NCBI GenBank assembly: GCA_014529385.2
Contig: CM043960.1
Coordinates: forward strand, 79,470,832 to 79,534,831
Length of the DNA: 64,000 nt
Direction: 5' to 3'
Origin: Adiantum capillus-veneris
Lineage: Eukaryota; Streptophyta; Polypodiopsida; Polypodiales; Pteridaceae
Of the stretch, positions 8,650 to 18,106 are shown piece after piece. A model generated the notes under the pieces. It was not told the origin of the DNA and made no database searches. It saw nothing but the letters and a program-made list of their open reading frames with translations. The position numbers and the translations under genes are program-made. Numbering within the stretch: position 1 is the first letter of the stretch; every line of letters begins with the position of its first letter.

Positions 8650-9762
8650 CTCAAACAGTACTTTGGTAAAGAGTGACATCAGCAGGATCTCCAGCATCAC
8701 GTAGACTTAACTTCAAACCTATTTCTATGGGAGTGGCAATAGGTTTGCAATCCTCAAGTCCAAACTTACATAGCAATGTTTCTATGTAACTTTTCTGACA
8801 CAAGGCAATACCACCATCACACTGCTTAAACTGTATACCCAAGAAATGATGCAACAACCTCAAATCTTTCATCTTGAAAGTAGCATTCAAATCAGCTCTA
8901 AATTCAGCAATATGTCTCTCATTTCGTCCAGTGATCAGCAAATCATCTACATAAAGAACCACAATGAGAAGTACATCACCCTCATGCTTTACATACAATG
9001 TGCTTTCTGTTGGACTGTTGCGAAAGCCTTGTTTGACCAAGTGAGTGTCAGCTTTTTCATACCAAGCACGAGGAGATTGGTATCTGCACAAAGCCTTCTT
9101 ACATCTGCACACTTTGTCCTCTTGTCCTTTCTTGACAAAACCGCGAGGCTGCGTTACATAAACTTCCTCAAATATGTCACCATTCAAGAGAGCAGTAACA
9201 TTGTTTGATTGATGTACATCCCAACCAAAATGAGCTGCCAATGCACATAGAAAACGCACAATAGTCATACGACAAGTGGGAGCAAAAGTCTCTTCATAAT
9301 CTATGCATTTTTGATGTGCATAACCCTTTGCAACGAGTCGAGCCTTATGGCGATCGATCTCACCATCCGGCTTGCGTTTTAACTTGTAAACCCACTTCGT
9401 ACCAATGGCCTTTTTGCCAGGAGGCAAATCACATAAAGTCCATGTGTCATTTTGTATAAGTGCATCATATTCTGATTGCATGGCAGCCATCCATTTTCTG
9501 AATTCTGTGCTTCATCAAAAGACAGAGGTTCCTCAACATCATGTAAGCTAGACACGGCCAAAGCATAATAATCTGATGCATAAGATGCATGGCGAGAGCC
9601 TGAACGAGTACGACTAGACAAAGGTGCATCCAGTTTACTGTCACGCAATGTATGCACCAACCCTTTTGGCATACCTCTAGCCTGCTCATTTTCAGCCCTT
9701 TCCTCATCAAGTACATCATGTTCAGTAATAGGCTGATCTGTAACATTTTTAGAAACCCCCAT
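8650..9762 (-). pseudogene. Cop-2 reverse transcriptase
   Basis: The main open frame is 9490-8651, starting MAAMQSEYDALIQNDTWTLC and including KARLVAKGYAHQKCIDYEET and VLYVDDLLITG, closely matching Cop-3. An upstream linker frame (9762-9379) overlaps it. Damage is visible: LYGLK of the Cop-3 RT is changed to LCRYQ, the helix linker frames differ, and the C-terminal end is lost in the junction deletion with Gyp-2. Confidence 0.9.
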
Positions 9763-10912
9763 AGGTTGTACATTTGCCTCATTGGAATACCTTCAAACTT
9801 CCACCATTGAAAAGAGGCAACAAAGTGTCATAAATGTCGTTTGAGCTTACATTACTGTCTCTAGTACATGACAGCAAGGGCTGAACAGAATGTTCCACAA
9901 ACACTATATCCCGTGAAACCAAAATATACTTTGTTTGCGGGTGATACAACCTGTAACCTTTGCTTTCAGCACTATAACAAAAAAAAAAACATTTGACAGC
10001 CTTATCATCCAATTTTCTGCGCCGTGTTTGTGGAACCAAAGCTTATGCCAAACATCCAAAAACACGCATGTGCTTAATAGAAGGCTTTCTATCATGCCAT
10101 GCTTCATATGGAGTAATAGATTGCAAAGCTTTCGTAGGACACCTGATTAGTACATAAGTGGCACACATGATGGCCTCAAGCCAAAAAGAATGCGGCAAAA
10201 CTTGACTTTTGACGAGACATCGTGCCATTTCCGAAAGTGACTTGTTTTTCCTCTCAGCAACACCATTTTGTTGAGGTGTATAAGGCACTACACATTGGTG
10301 TTTTATCCCACGACTAGCCAAAAATGCATTAAATTCATGAGACATATACTCCCCCCCTCGATCGGCACGGAGGGTGGTGCCCATAGTACGTTTCGAGACA
10401 TTTTCAGCCATAGCCAGAAATTGTTTGAAGCACATAAAAACTTCGGACTACACTTTAAGCGGAAATATCCATGTATGCCTGGAGTAATCATCAATTAAAG
10501 TCACGAAGTAAAGGTAATTGCCCGAGGACAGAGTTTGCATGGGTTCACAAACATCACTATGCACAAGCTGCAACCTGCACGTGGCCCTAACAGAACCATC
10601 CTTTGGAAACTTCGAACGCTGCATCTTACCCAAAATACAGCCTTCACAAACATGTTTGATAGGTGCTTCAAGAGGCGGCAAAGAAGCAACCATATGAGAT
10701 TTTTGCAAACGCAGCAAACTGGCAAAATTCAGATGACCAAAACGTGCATGCCAAAGTTTTGCATCTGAAATAGCCCTTGAATCTGCCAACTGCATTTGCA
10801 AAATTTTGTCCACACTTGTAATACAAAGTGAGCTTATACAATCCACAACACAAAAGCCCAGATGCAACAATTTAATCACCAAAAATGAGATCATGAACTG
10901 TACATCTATCAT
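9763..10912 (-). pseudogene. Cop-2 integrase
   Basis: Pieces at 10912-10448 (LWHARFGHLNFASLL with CEGC zinc-binding segment, then LVHSDVCEPMQ), 10435-10043 (ADRGGEYMSHEFNAFLASRG, TPQQNGVAERKNKSLSE) and 10039-9779 (C-terminal domain) together match Cop-3 integrase. The catalytic D, D and E are still readable, but stops and frame changes separate the pieces. Confidence 0.9.
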
Positions 10913-11588
10913 TCACAAATGTGACTACAAGTCCAAGTCTAGCAAGTGCAGATACAGACAAAAGATTCTTCTTGATCCCAGGTACATAAAGTGCATCAAC
11001 AAGTGTGAAAGAACTGCCATTTGCAGCAGTAAGCACAATCTTTCCCAACTCCCTAAACCGGATAAGAGGCATTGTTGGCACAATTGACTGAATTCCCATG
11101 AGGGACAGACTCGAGAGAGGTGAACAATTCACGATGTGAGGTAATATGCTTTGTAGCACCACTGTGTCGAAATACCAGACATGTGACTCTGCAGCAACTG
11201 ACATGCATGCATATTGGACAACAGGATTGTAAGTGCACTCTGCACTAAAAGCCCATTCTGCATCAACATTAGCATCACAGTCTCCGTTCACAGAAGACTC
11301 AACTATGGCTGCATTTATATTGGAATCAGCATTTGCAGTGGAACCAGCCTCTTTCTTCTTAGCCTCTTTGGCCTTCAACTTAGGACACTGCTTGATCAAG
11401 TGATCATTAGCGTTACAATAATGGCAATGCATCTTCTTTCTGTCCTTATCACCAGAATTGCCAGACGCAGTGCTGCCAACAGAGGCACTAGGAACAGAAG
11501 TTTTGCCACTGGCAGCAGAACCATAAGAAGTGGCTGCATTGCTGTTACTACCCTTACAGCAATGTGTATAATGCATCAAACTTGACAA
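10872..11588 (-). pseudogene. Cop-2 nucleocapsid and protease region
   Basis: It has the knuckle CHYCNANDHLIKQC and the alanine/serine-rich linker seen in Cop-3. The protease active site region (HVWYFDTVVLQS) is frame-disrupted just at the D-S-G site; the original frame resumes on another reading frame at 11238-11053 (HSGATKHITSHRELF). It ends in the GLVVTFVNDRCTVHDL segment before integrase. Confidence 0.87.
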
Positions 11589-11599
11589 CTTCAGGATTT

Positions 11600-12194
11600 C
11601 CTTGGGTCATAAGTCTCCAAGTACTAGCAGAAGTCTGTAAGAATCTGGTAAGGCATCAAGAACAGTCTGCACAAGAGAACCGTCTGAAATGACTTCACCT
11701 GCAGAAACAAGTTGCTCATTGATATCCTTGACACAAGCAAGGAAAGTGTCCATATCATCTTCCTCATGTATAATCTTCGACTCCAGCTCTTTACGCAAGC
11801 AGCAAAGCAATTTTAGCCTCGTTGCGACTTGCATAAAGACCAGCCAAAATATCCCAAGCCTGTTTTGCAGATTTTGCTTAACGAATGTGAGGAACAATGG
11901 TGCGCTTCACAGACAATGCAATTAATGCATGAGCCTGCGACATCCCAACGAGATTGTTCTGCCATAGGCAAAACAACACTAATAGCAGCAATTCTTGCAA
12001 CAAGACTTGCCACATCTTCAACATCGCCTGCATCCTCAGAACCAGGACGTACATCAATGCCCTGCACAATATTCCAGACGCCCTTTGAAACAAGAACATG
12101 TTGCATCATGTAAGCCCACATAGGGTAATTGTCACCATCCAACCTGTCCTCAGCAGTAAACATTTTGAACACATCTGTGTTGTTGTCAGCCATG
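11600..12194 (-). pseudogene. Cop-2 gag (UBN2-type)
   Basis: The likely start is Met at 12194 (MADNNTDVFKMFTAEDRLDG), matching the internal start of the Cop-3 polyprotein. The capsid core continues through YPMWAYMMQHVLVSKGVWN and, after a frameshift near 11900, through LRKELESKIIHEEDDMDTFL. Confidence 0.88.
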
Positions 12195-12541
12195 GTAAAT
12201 GTTGCACCTGATGTGAAAACTGCCTGTAAAGAGGAGAAACGAAGCGGAAACAACACGTGCTATATAGCACAAACCGTAGAAGACTGTAAGACACCTGTTA
12301 TGCAGGAAACGGCACTGACAAAAATTCTGCACAAAATGACGAAATTGCCTGTGCAAACCTGCGTGTAGTGGAAACGGAGGCCGAAATAAGCTCGTATTAG
12401 AAATCTGAGCAGACTAAGCTCTACGAGTTCTCCCGAAATATTTGTCGACGTGTGGACGCTCGCCAAACGTCACTGAAATCGGAGAAAGTGAGTAGGCGTG
12501 TGCTGGAGCAACTGGCGATTGAGCCCGTGAGGACGCAACAT
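12195..12541 (-). other. Cop-2 leader
   Basis: About 350 bases between gag and primer-binding site, matching the corresponding Cop-3 leader; no gene seen. Confidence 0.7.
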
Positions 12542-12553
12542 GCTCTGATACCA
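12542..12553 (-). other. Cop-2 primer-binding site (initiator tRNA-Met)
   Basis: The minus strand reads TGGTATCAGAGC, two bases from the LTR. Confidence 0.92.
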
Positions 12554-12555
12554 AT

Positions 12556-12783
12556 TGTTGGAATTAGGGTTGCAGAGGAACGCACACAGCTTGGAGAAGA
12601 TGAAGGAAGCTCTAAGGCACACAACTGAGAGTGTATTACTTAGTGTGCAATGGAAAGATAGATAGCCCTAGAGTGATGGGCGTATATACAATGCATGGGG
12701 AAAAAACCTCCTAAAGAGGGAAAAAAATGCCTCGACGGTCCTAGCGTGTTCACACACATCACTACCACATGTATATGATAACA
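12556..12783 (-). repeat. Cop-2 5' LTR
   Basis: 228 bp, TGTTGG...AACA, followed by the ATATA target duplication at 12784-12788. It keeps the GCGTATATAC segment lost from the 3' LTR. Confidence 0.92.
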
Positions 12784-12909
12784 ATATATTCTTGAGACAT
12801 CCTCAACAGAACCTCCCGATTCTGCAAAGTTTTCAATATTTTTTGAACTACATGTTGCTGTCTCAGGTTGTTCCTCCTCTGGCACCACCCTACAGCCCAC
12901 TTAGTACTC

Positions 12910-13357
12910 CAAGGTGGTACCAAACGTATTGTACGTACTGTACGTTGTTTCGTACAGGAAAAAAGTTTATGTACGTAAAAATACGTACTCTTGTAAAATA
13001 AACTCAATTTACCAAACTTTCTAGGACATTTCTGATAAAAAAACAAGAGAGGGCAACAACTTTTAGAGACATTCAAAGACATGTTTTACAAGACAACCAC
13101 ATATTGTGTAACTACTGCAAGAGACTTCAAAGTTTAGACGACATTGATGATTGAATAGGCATATTAAAGCTCAAATGAGGACAGGTTTAGTGGCCCATAA
13201 GTCAACAAAAATGCATCAAAAACCCTCAGACACACTCTTCTCCCAAAAAGAATTTTTTTAAAAAGTGCCTTGTACTGATCGATATGTACCGTATGGATCG
13301 TACAGCACGTCCGTACGGTACGGAACGGATCCGTACGTACGTTTTGATCCTACCTTG
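12910..13357 (+). mobile_element. hAT-type MITE
   Basis: A 448-bp non-coding element with terminal inverted repeats: CAAGGTGGTACCAAACGTA at the left end and, read inward on the other strand, CAAGGTAGGATCAAAACGTA at the right end. It is flanked by a perfect 8-bp duplication TAGTACTC (12902-12909 and 13358-13365). Eight-base duplications and termini of the form CA-R-G-G are typical of the hAT superfamily. Subterminal regions are rich in GTAC/CGTACG words (12926-12976 and 13288-13340), the kind of clustered short motif hAT transposases bind. No coding capacity. The strand is arbitrary. Confidence 0.9.
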
Positions 13358-13394
13358 TAGTACTCTATTCTCATCGGGGGAGTTTTTAAAAATA

Positions 13395-13800
13395 TGGTTC
13401 AACCATCTGACGGCAACCGCCTGTGCCACCACCTCACCCACCGCCACCTAGGTATAACGATTGGAGCCCGTATACAGACCCCTATCATCCACATCTTGGA
13501 TTTGCACTACATCAATCAAAGGATTTCAAGGATGGTGGATCTACATTAAAATTTTTCATCTTTTCGAGTGGGAAAGATAGAAAGAAAGCCTTACAATTGC
13601 TGTAGTAGTTTGACAATATCTATGCTCTGGGGAACGACACTAAAGAATTAAAGATCTCTCACGCCGCCGGTTTTAAGATAATGCTATGTAATGGTGGACT
13701 TGGCAAGCTTTCAAGGACTTTGAATATGGTCAGTTTGCTAGAGAACTTGAGGCCGAGCTGGCCAGAGGGCAAATTCATAAAGTTGGACCACTCATTGGTG
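13395..13800 (+). pseudogene. Gyp-1 gag-like relic
   Basis: The plus-strand frame at 13423-13605 reads a proline-rich start (MPPPHPPPPRYNDW), then STLKFFIFSSGKDRKKALQLL and a stop. Neighbouring frames continue with QFDNIYALGNDTKELKISHA and WWTWQAFKDFEYGQFARELE, which resemble a gypsy gag. Several frame changes are needed to join them. The identity is tentative. Confidence 0.4.
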
Positions 13801-13835
13801 CTCTTTCGATGTCACAAATCAGCCCTACAAAGGAC

Positions 13836-14108
13836 GCCCCACTTTTAGGGCTGATTTGTGCTATGCGCCTCACTTTTAGGGCTGATACATGTTCAAGATA
13901 GATGTGATAGATGCCATGTGGTTTGTACCATTGATGCATGTTACATGATTGATTGATTAATCGATAAATATTGTTGCCCTTGTTCTATTTTGCTGATGTA
14001 ATCGAGGATGATTACTATGTTCTCAACGGCGGGTATGTCACATAACACATGACACAAATCAGCCCTAAAAGCGAGGCACATAACACAAATCAGCCCTGAA
14101 AGTGGGGC
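13836..14108. repeat. Fold-back inverted repeat, MITE-like
   Basis: Arms of about 58-63 bp (13836-13893 and 14046-14108) are inverted copies beginning GCCCCACTTT and each containing two copies of AGGGCTGAT with a GCCTC spacer, separated by about 150 bases of unique sequence. A further inverted copy of the 14-mer CACAAATCAGCCCT lies just outside at 13814. No convincing target duplication was found, so the superfamily is undecided. Confidence 0.75.
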
Positions 14109-14134
14109 ACCCTTCTTTTTATAAGCTAACAATT

Positions 14135-14194
14135 GAAAAGCCAAAGGTCGGACGAATGAAAAGCCAAAGGTTTGCCCGATGAAAAGCCAAAGGT
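14135..14194 (+). repeat. Short tandem repeat GAAAAGCCAAAGGT x3
   Basis: Three copies of the 14-mer GAAAAGCCAAAGGT spaced about 23-26 bases apart. Confidence 0.8.
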
Positions 14195-14281
14195 CAACAC
14201 CGAAAAGGCTAGGCTAGTACCTGTATGAAGACCTCTTGGGAGCATTTTTAACCATCATCAGTTATTGGGTGATCTCTCTCT

Positions 14282-14390
14282 TTGAGCATTTGTGAAGACG
14301 ACCAAGGCTTTGAGCTTTCTTGAAGATGACGAAGGCTTGAGCACTTGTGAAGCTCAACAAGGCCTTGAGCACTTGTGACAACAACTTGTA
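14282..14390 (+). repeat. Imperfect tandem repeat, about 28-bp unit x4
   Basis: Four units of the type TTGAGCACTTGTGAAGATGA followed by CGAAGGCT, with changes between units. They lie directly upstream of an LTR-like segment. Confidence 0.7.
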
Positions 14391-14495
14391 TTGACCATCT
14401 TTTGCAATATAAAAGAAATACCCTATGGGGGTGCTTGTCTTGAGTGCTGATGCTTATATGGAAGGAACTCCGTCTTCGTGTGTCTCTTATGTTTG

Positions 14496-14539
<44 letters not shown>

Positions 14540-14540
14540 A
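14391..14540 (+). repeat. LTR-like fragment and (TG)n microsatellite
   Basis: CAATATAAAAGAAATACC at about 14405 closely resembles the TATA region of the Gyp-1 LTR. It is followed by AAGGAACTCCG-like sequence and an about 40-base TG repeat (14500-14539) where that LTR has a TC tract. It is probably a relic of a related LTR. Confidence 0.5.
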
Positions 14541-14944
14541 AGTGTTTGCTATTGTGATTCACTATCTGTTCTTAACGTACATAAAGGTTTCATTTGATCA
14601 CCATTCAAGGGTACCATGGCAAGGTAGACTTTCACATCATGCAGTTAGCGCATTGTAAAACACTTTTTGGCATAACGTGGCACGACAAGAACGATGCTAC
14701 TATTTAGATCCAAAACTGAACCATTACTTTGGTGTAGAATGACAAGCCAGTCGTACTTCCAGTTCAACTGACCGAGACCAACCCAAAATTATTTCAATTA
14801 TTTGTATCTAGATACTTTTGAACTTTGTTCGAGAATATTATGTGTAATTGGTTTGAAATAGGATTTATCTGTTTTGAACTTGTCTTGGTGCCGATTGAGA
14901 TTGCTTGATTTTGGTTCTGATGCTGTTTTCAATGCTAAGTTAAC
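14541..14944. other. Non-coding interior of Gyp-1
   Basis: AT-rich, with stops in every frame at short spacing. I see no gene and no clear repeat. Confidence 0.5.
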
Positions 14945-15290
14945 TTGGAATACCTCATGGCTCGACATTGGTCGGGGAGGAGTATTTAAGAGGAAAATTG
15001 TGATTGAGAACATGTGAATAGCTCATGGCTCGGGTCTTGATCTTCGGGGGAGTATTCATGTGGATGTGTATTTGGAAACCTTTAAACAATGCAGGCTGTG
15101 GTATGGGGAGCGTCTAGTTGTAAATAGAACCTGGGATCGATACATGTTGCGGTCTGGGGGCGTTTGGTTGTATATGGCCCTTTGAATCTCATGGCCTGGA
15201 CTTCGGTTAATGGGGGGAGTATTCATGGGGAAGTGTGGCCTTTGAGTTTCTCATGGCCTGGGACCCAGGGGGATATTCATTGGGGAGTTT
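14945..15290 (+). repeat. Degenerate repeats of a CTCATGGC...GGGGGAGTATTCATG unit
   Basis: Four copies of a block starting CTCATGGCYYGG and reaching a purine tract followed by TATTCATG or TATTTAAG, at about 14950, 15020, 15187 and 15250. Each purine tract plus TATTCATG looks like a polypurine tract/LTR junction. The array precedes the real polypurine tract of Gyp-1. Confidence 0.6.
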
Positions 15291-15540
15291 ATGTCTATAT
15301 GTCTTGTGATTGCATCTATAATCATCTGTCTTGCATTGTGATGTGCCAACCAGATATGTTCCACATTGGGTGAGATTGCGTGGATATGTAATCTTAGTGC
15401 ATCGAGACACCTCTTTAAGGATAAGCGCGGTCTGGGTGTGATGGCTAACTTTGCTACACCGGAATATTAAGAGGTGTGATATGAAATTTTTGAACTAACT
15501 TGATTGACTTTTGCAATCTAATCGCAGACAATCACTCTTC

Positions 15541-15556
15541 TTTCAAGAGAGGAGTA
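15541..15556 (+). other. Gyp-1 polypurine tract
   Basis: AAGAGAGGAG lies immediately before the LTR start TGTCACA. Confidence 0.65.
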
Positions 15557-16077
15557 TGTCACAAAATATTGACGTGGCACTAACTGAAGATCAACCAACT
15601 TATTGAAGACGACCCAGGGGCCTAAAACCTTAAACTGAAGACAAAGAGTTAGGATTAAAAATTCTTGCCTTGATCTAACTTGGAGATCTTGGCCGAGGGG
15701 CCTAAAACCCCCAAAACCCAGGACCTCAAAATTACGTAAAGCTGATGACATGGCATACTGTACGGACATCTTGGATTTCGCGCTGACAGCTTGTACGGAT
15801 TTCTGTAATTTCCGCTAGCTGATTCTGGACGCCAGATTTTGGATCAAGAGCTTTTAGAAGTGTGAGTTTTTCATGTAACTGCTTTTAGAGGCAAGGGGTC
15901 TTTAAATATGGGCAAGAGAGTCTCCTTCTGGCATCTTGAACTATAGAGGAGTAGAGGAGCCCCAAGAGCTTGTACCTTGTTGAAGCAATATAAAGGAATA
16001 CCGAAAGGGTGCCAGGGTTCGGGGCTTATGTAGTCTAGAAGTGGAACCCCGCCACTCTGCGTCTCTCGCGTGGATTT

Positions 16078-16119
<42 letters not shown>

Positions 16120-16195
16120 TTGAGTTGTTTTGAAGGGCCAAAAGCTTGTTCTAGTCTGTTCTTTTCAGTTGGCACGTGGTGCCATTCCATTACAC
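15557..16195 (+). repeat. Gyp-1 3' LTR
   Basis: 639 bp from TGTCACAAAATATTGACG to CCATTCCATTACA (TGT...ACA ends). It has a TATA box (TATAAAGG, about 15989-15996) and a TC microsatellite about 90-130 bases downstream (16079-16118). The last 240 bases align with 2600-2827. Confidence 0.78.
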
Positions 16196-16271
16196 ATACA
16201 CAACTTTGGAAGGATCGGAGAGGATGTGTTCATAGGTTCAATTCCAGGAGCCTCGCACCAAGCTATGGCTT

Positions 16272-17405
16272 TGTCACGTGCACATCTAACCCTATGTGCA
16301 TGTGGACAAGCTGTTCCTACTTCTAGGGTTTAGGTAGCCTAGGAAGTGTTATGGCAACCTTGTGAGCCTGTACGTGGGCCGAGCATGTCTAGGCACTTAG
16401 AACAGCTGCATACCCTCTCATTGCACAACCCAGGATCATTAGCATCATGACCCAGTACCCAGCATGAGCATTTCCCACCGCATGAACCCAGCGTCGCGAC
16501 AACATGTGAACCACCACTTATAATTCATTTATTCTATAAAAGTGAGTTTTTGCATTTAACCAAATCGTGGGGGCTAAAAGGAGGGCTGCTCGACCCAATT
16601 GCAAGTAGATATAAAGGAAAGGCCTTGGCGCTAGAGACAGGCAGAAGACCAAGAGAGTTTTAGGTGCACAGTAGCAAGACGTGCTGCAGACCAGCCTTCC
16701 AGTGTTTTCTCAGCATGAAGACCTGCGTTTTCAGCCTTAAGAACCAGCGTTTTCAGATCAGCCATTAGCCTTGCAAGTACCCTCACCACCCGATTGCAGA
16801 TCCTTGCCGGATTTCCCACCAGAACCCATATCAGCCTAGTGTTTTCAGTTTCAACAGACCTCAGCCAGCGTTTTGCAGATTTAGCCAGATCAGCCAGTGT
16901 TTTTGCATTTCAGCCCTTGCTCGCCTCGACGGTTGCAAATCAGCCCCGTAGAACCGCTACAGTAGGAGATCAACCGCAGAAGTACCTAGCATTTTCAGTT
17001 TTCAGCCTTGATGTCGTCGTCGTCGACATCATCGTCAAGTACCACAACCAGATTTTGTGCAATCTAAAGCAAATACCTCTCTAGCAATAGAGAGGGGGGC
17101 CCTCGGAGGGGGGTTTGGGACCCTGTCTAGTGTCGTCTCTCTCTCTCTCTCTCGCACTCTCTTGCACTCTCATTCACAATTTGCATTCCACTCTCTTGTT
17201 TTGTTCATTGCACATTCTCTCCTTGTCGGATAGATCTTTAAGGTCTCTCAGATAGTTTCCTACGACGTTAAAATACTCTTCTTCTTCTTCTCATCTCATT
17301 AAGTCAAGGAAGGCTCTCCCTTCCCGTTAGTAAAAGGAACCTTGAGCACCCACTGATCACTCATCTTGAGCCATACACCATCATTCACTTCCGTTGTACA
17401 TTACA
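16272..17405 (+). repeat. Solo LTR of the Gyp-2 family
   Basis: 1,134 bp in plus orientation. The start TGTCACGTG...ACATC...AACCCTATGTG and the last 300 bases match the Gyp-2 LTR read on its own strand. It has TATAAAGG (16610-16617), the GCGTTTTCAG word repeats (16712-17010), a hairpin (17076-17095), a TC tract (about 17137-17153) and an AAGGTTCC-like segment in reverse (about 17334). No polypurine tract precedes it and no primer-binding site follows. The flanks GGCTT (16267-16271) and GACTT (17406-17410) agree at four of five bases, consistent with an old target duplication around a solo LTR. Confidence 0.82.
17076..17095 (+). other. Hairpin in the solo LTR, counterpart of 3958-3979
   Basis: Arms CCTCTCTA and TAGAGAGG pair over eight bases around GCAA. 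Flanks match the Gyp-2 LTR (TTTGTGCAATC upstream, GGGGCC...CGGAGG downstream), so it is the same structural position with a changed stem. Confidence 0.75.
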
Positions 17406-17660
17406 GACTTTTTGAATTTTGATACTTTGGTTGCCTTAGCTATGCTATTTGGAGTACAGATATGGAGACCCTCTATAGATTATCATAGTCGTCAGCGTGG
17501 ACATACAGATGGGTGGCGACACATGGAGAGGCCAATTATCTCCATGATCTCAAGGATGATCAAGGCTAAGGTCTCGGTTCCTGTCACAAATTGCCAACAT
17601 GTCAAGCCACTGAAGACTAGGCGGGTTAGGGTTTCCTAGACTTAACCCTAGCCTTATGGA
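17406..17660. other. Unassigned sequence after the solo LTR
   Basis: A short plus-strand frame (17394-17639) is open but partly inside the LTR, and I do not recognise its product (GWRHMERPIISMISRMIKAK). It may be older repeat sequence into which the LTR inserted. Confidence 0.3.
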
Positions 17661-17757
17661 ATAAGCAATGGTTGTAATAACCTTGGTGCCTTTTACTTGT
17701 CAAACTTGACCTTTTGGCAAATTACGCATGCTCATAGAGAGTCATCCACATCTCTCC

Positions 17758-18085
17758 TCAAAGTAGACCAATGAAAGAATGTCTCATTGTTGCATCTATG
17801 CCACGATGCCCGGCATACGGTGGGACATGGCTTTCTACCATAACTTTATGTCGCAATGGCCTAGTGACACATTGTCTTCCATGCATCATCATAAAACCAT
17901 CCCTGAGGTTGTCCATCTTGCAACCGTTTAAAAGTAGCATGCTGGTCCTTCATGTCAGCAAGCTCATGATGAGAAGGATTTGACACAACTGAAATTTGTG
18001 GCTGTCTTGACAGTGTATTAGCCACAACATTCTTCTTTCCTTCCACATGCACAATATGAAAGTGGAACATAGTTGCCCATCTCAT
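17758..18085 (-). pseudogene. Gyp-3 RNase H end and integrase start
   Basis: Frame 18085-17861 reads MRWATMFHFHIVHVEGKKNV then ANTLSRQ, the usual RNase H C-terminal motif (…G..N..AD.LSR). Frame 17940-17758 continues with VPPYAGHRGIDATMRHSF, the histidine part of the integrase zinc-binding domain. The two overlap in different frames. Confidence 0.8.
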
Positions 18086-18106
18086 ATGATTTTCAAATAA
18101 CTTTGA

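Larger units (their letters stand above)
2961..12783 (-). mobile_element. Cop-2: full-length but decayed Ty1/copia element
   Basis: It is bounded by LTRs at 2961-3179 and 12556-12783 that begin TGTTGGAATTAGG and end AACA, and is flanked by a perfect 5-bp target duplication ATATA (2956-2960 and 12784-12788). It is the same family as Cop-3 and aligns with it throughout on the minus strand. The two LTRs differ by about ten substitutions plus several indels in about 220 bp, so it is clearly older than Cop-3. Gyp-2 interrupts its RNase H region at 3726-8649, and the polyprotein frame is broken by many stops and frameshifts. Confidence 0.93.
2580..16195 (+). mobile_element. Gyp-1: old Ty3/gypsy element, host of nested insertions
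   Basis: Two copies of the same LTR family in the same orientation frame this region: an LTR end plus primer-binding-like site at 2580-2840, and a polypurine tract plus full LTR at 15541-16195. Shared LTR sequence differs at roughly one base in eight, so the element is old. Its interior (2841-2955 and 12789-15540) is interrupted by Cop-2 and the hAT-type MITE, and the 5' LTR by Cop-1. Only a gag-like relic at 13395-13800 is visible; no pol is recognisable, so most of the coding region is deleted. That the two LTRs belong to one insertion is inferred from order and orientation. Confidence 0.65.

Noticed and set aside
14425-14658. Plus-strand open frame with a Cys-Val run
   Set aside because: It is driven by the (TG)n microsatellite within an LTR-like fragment.
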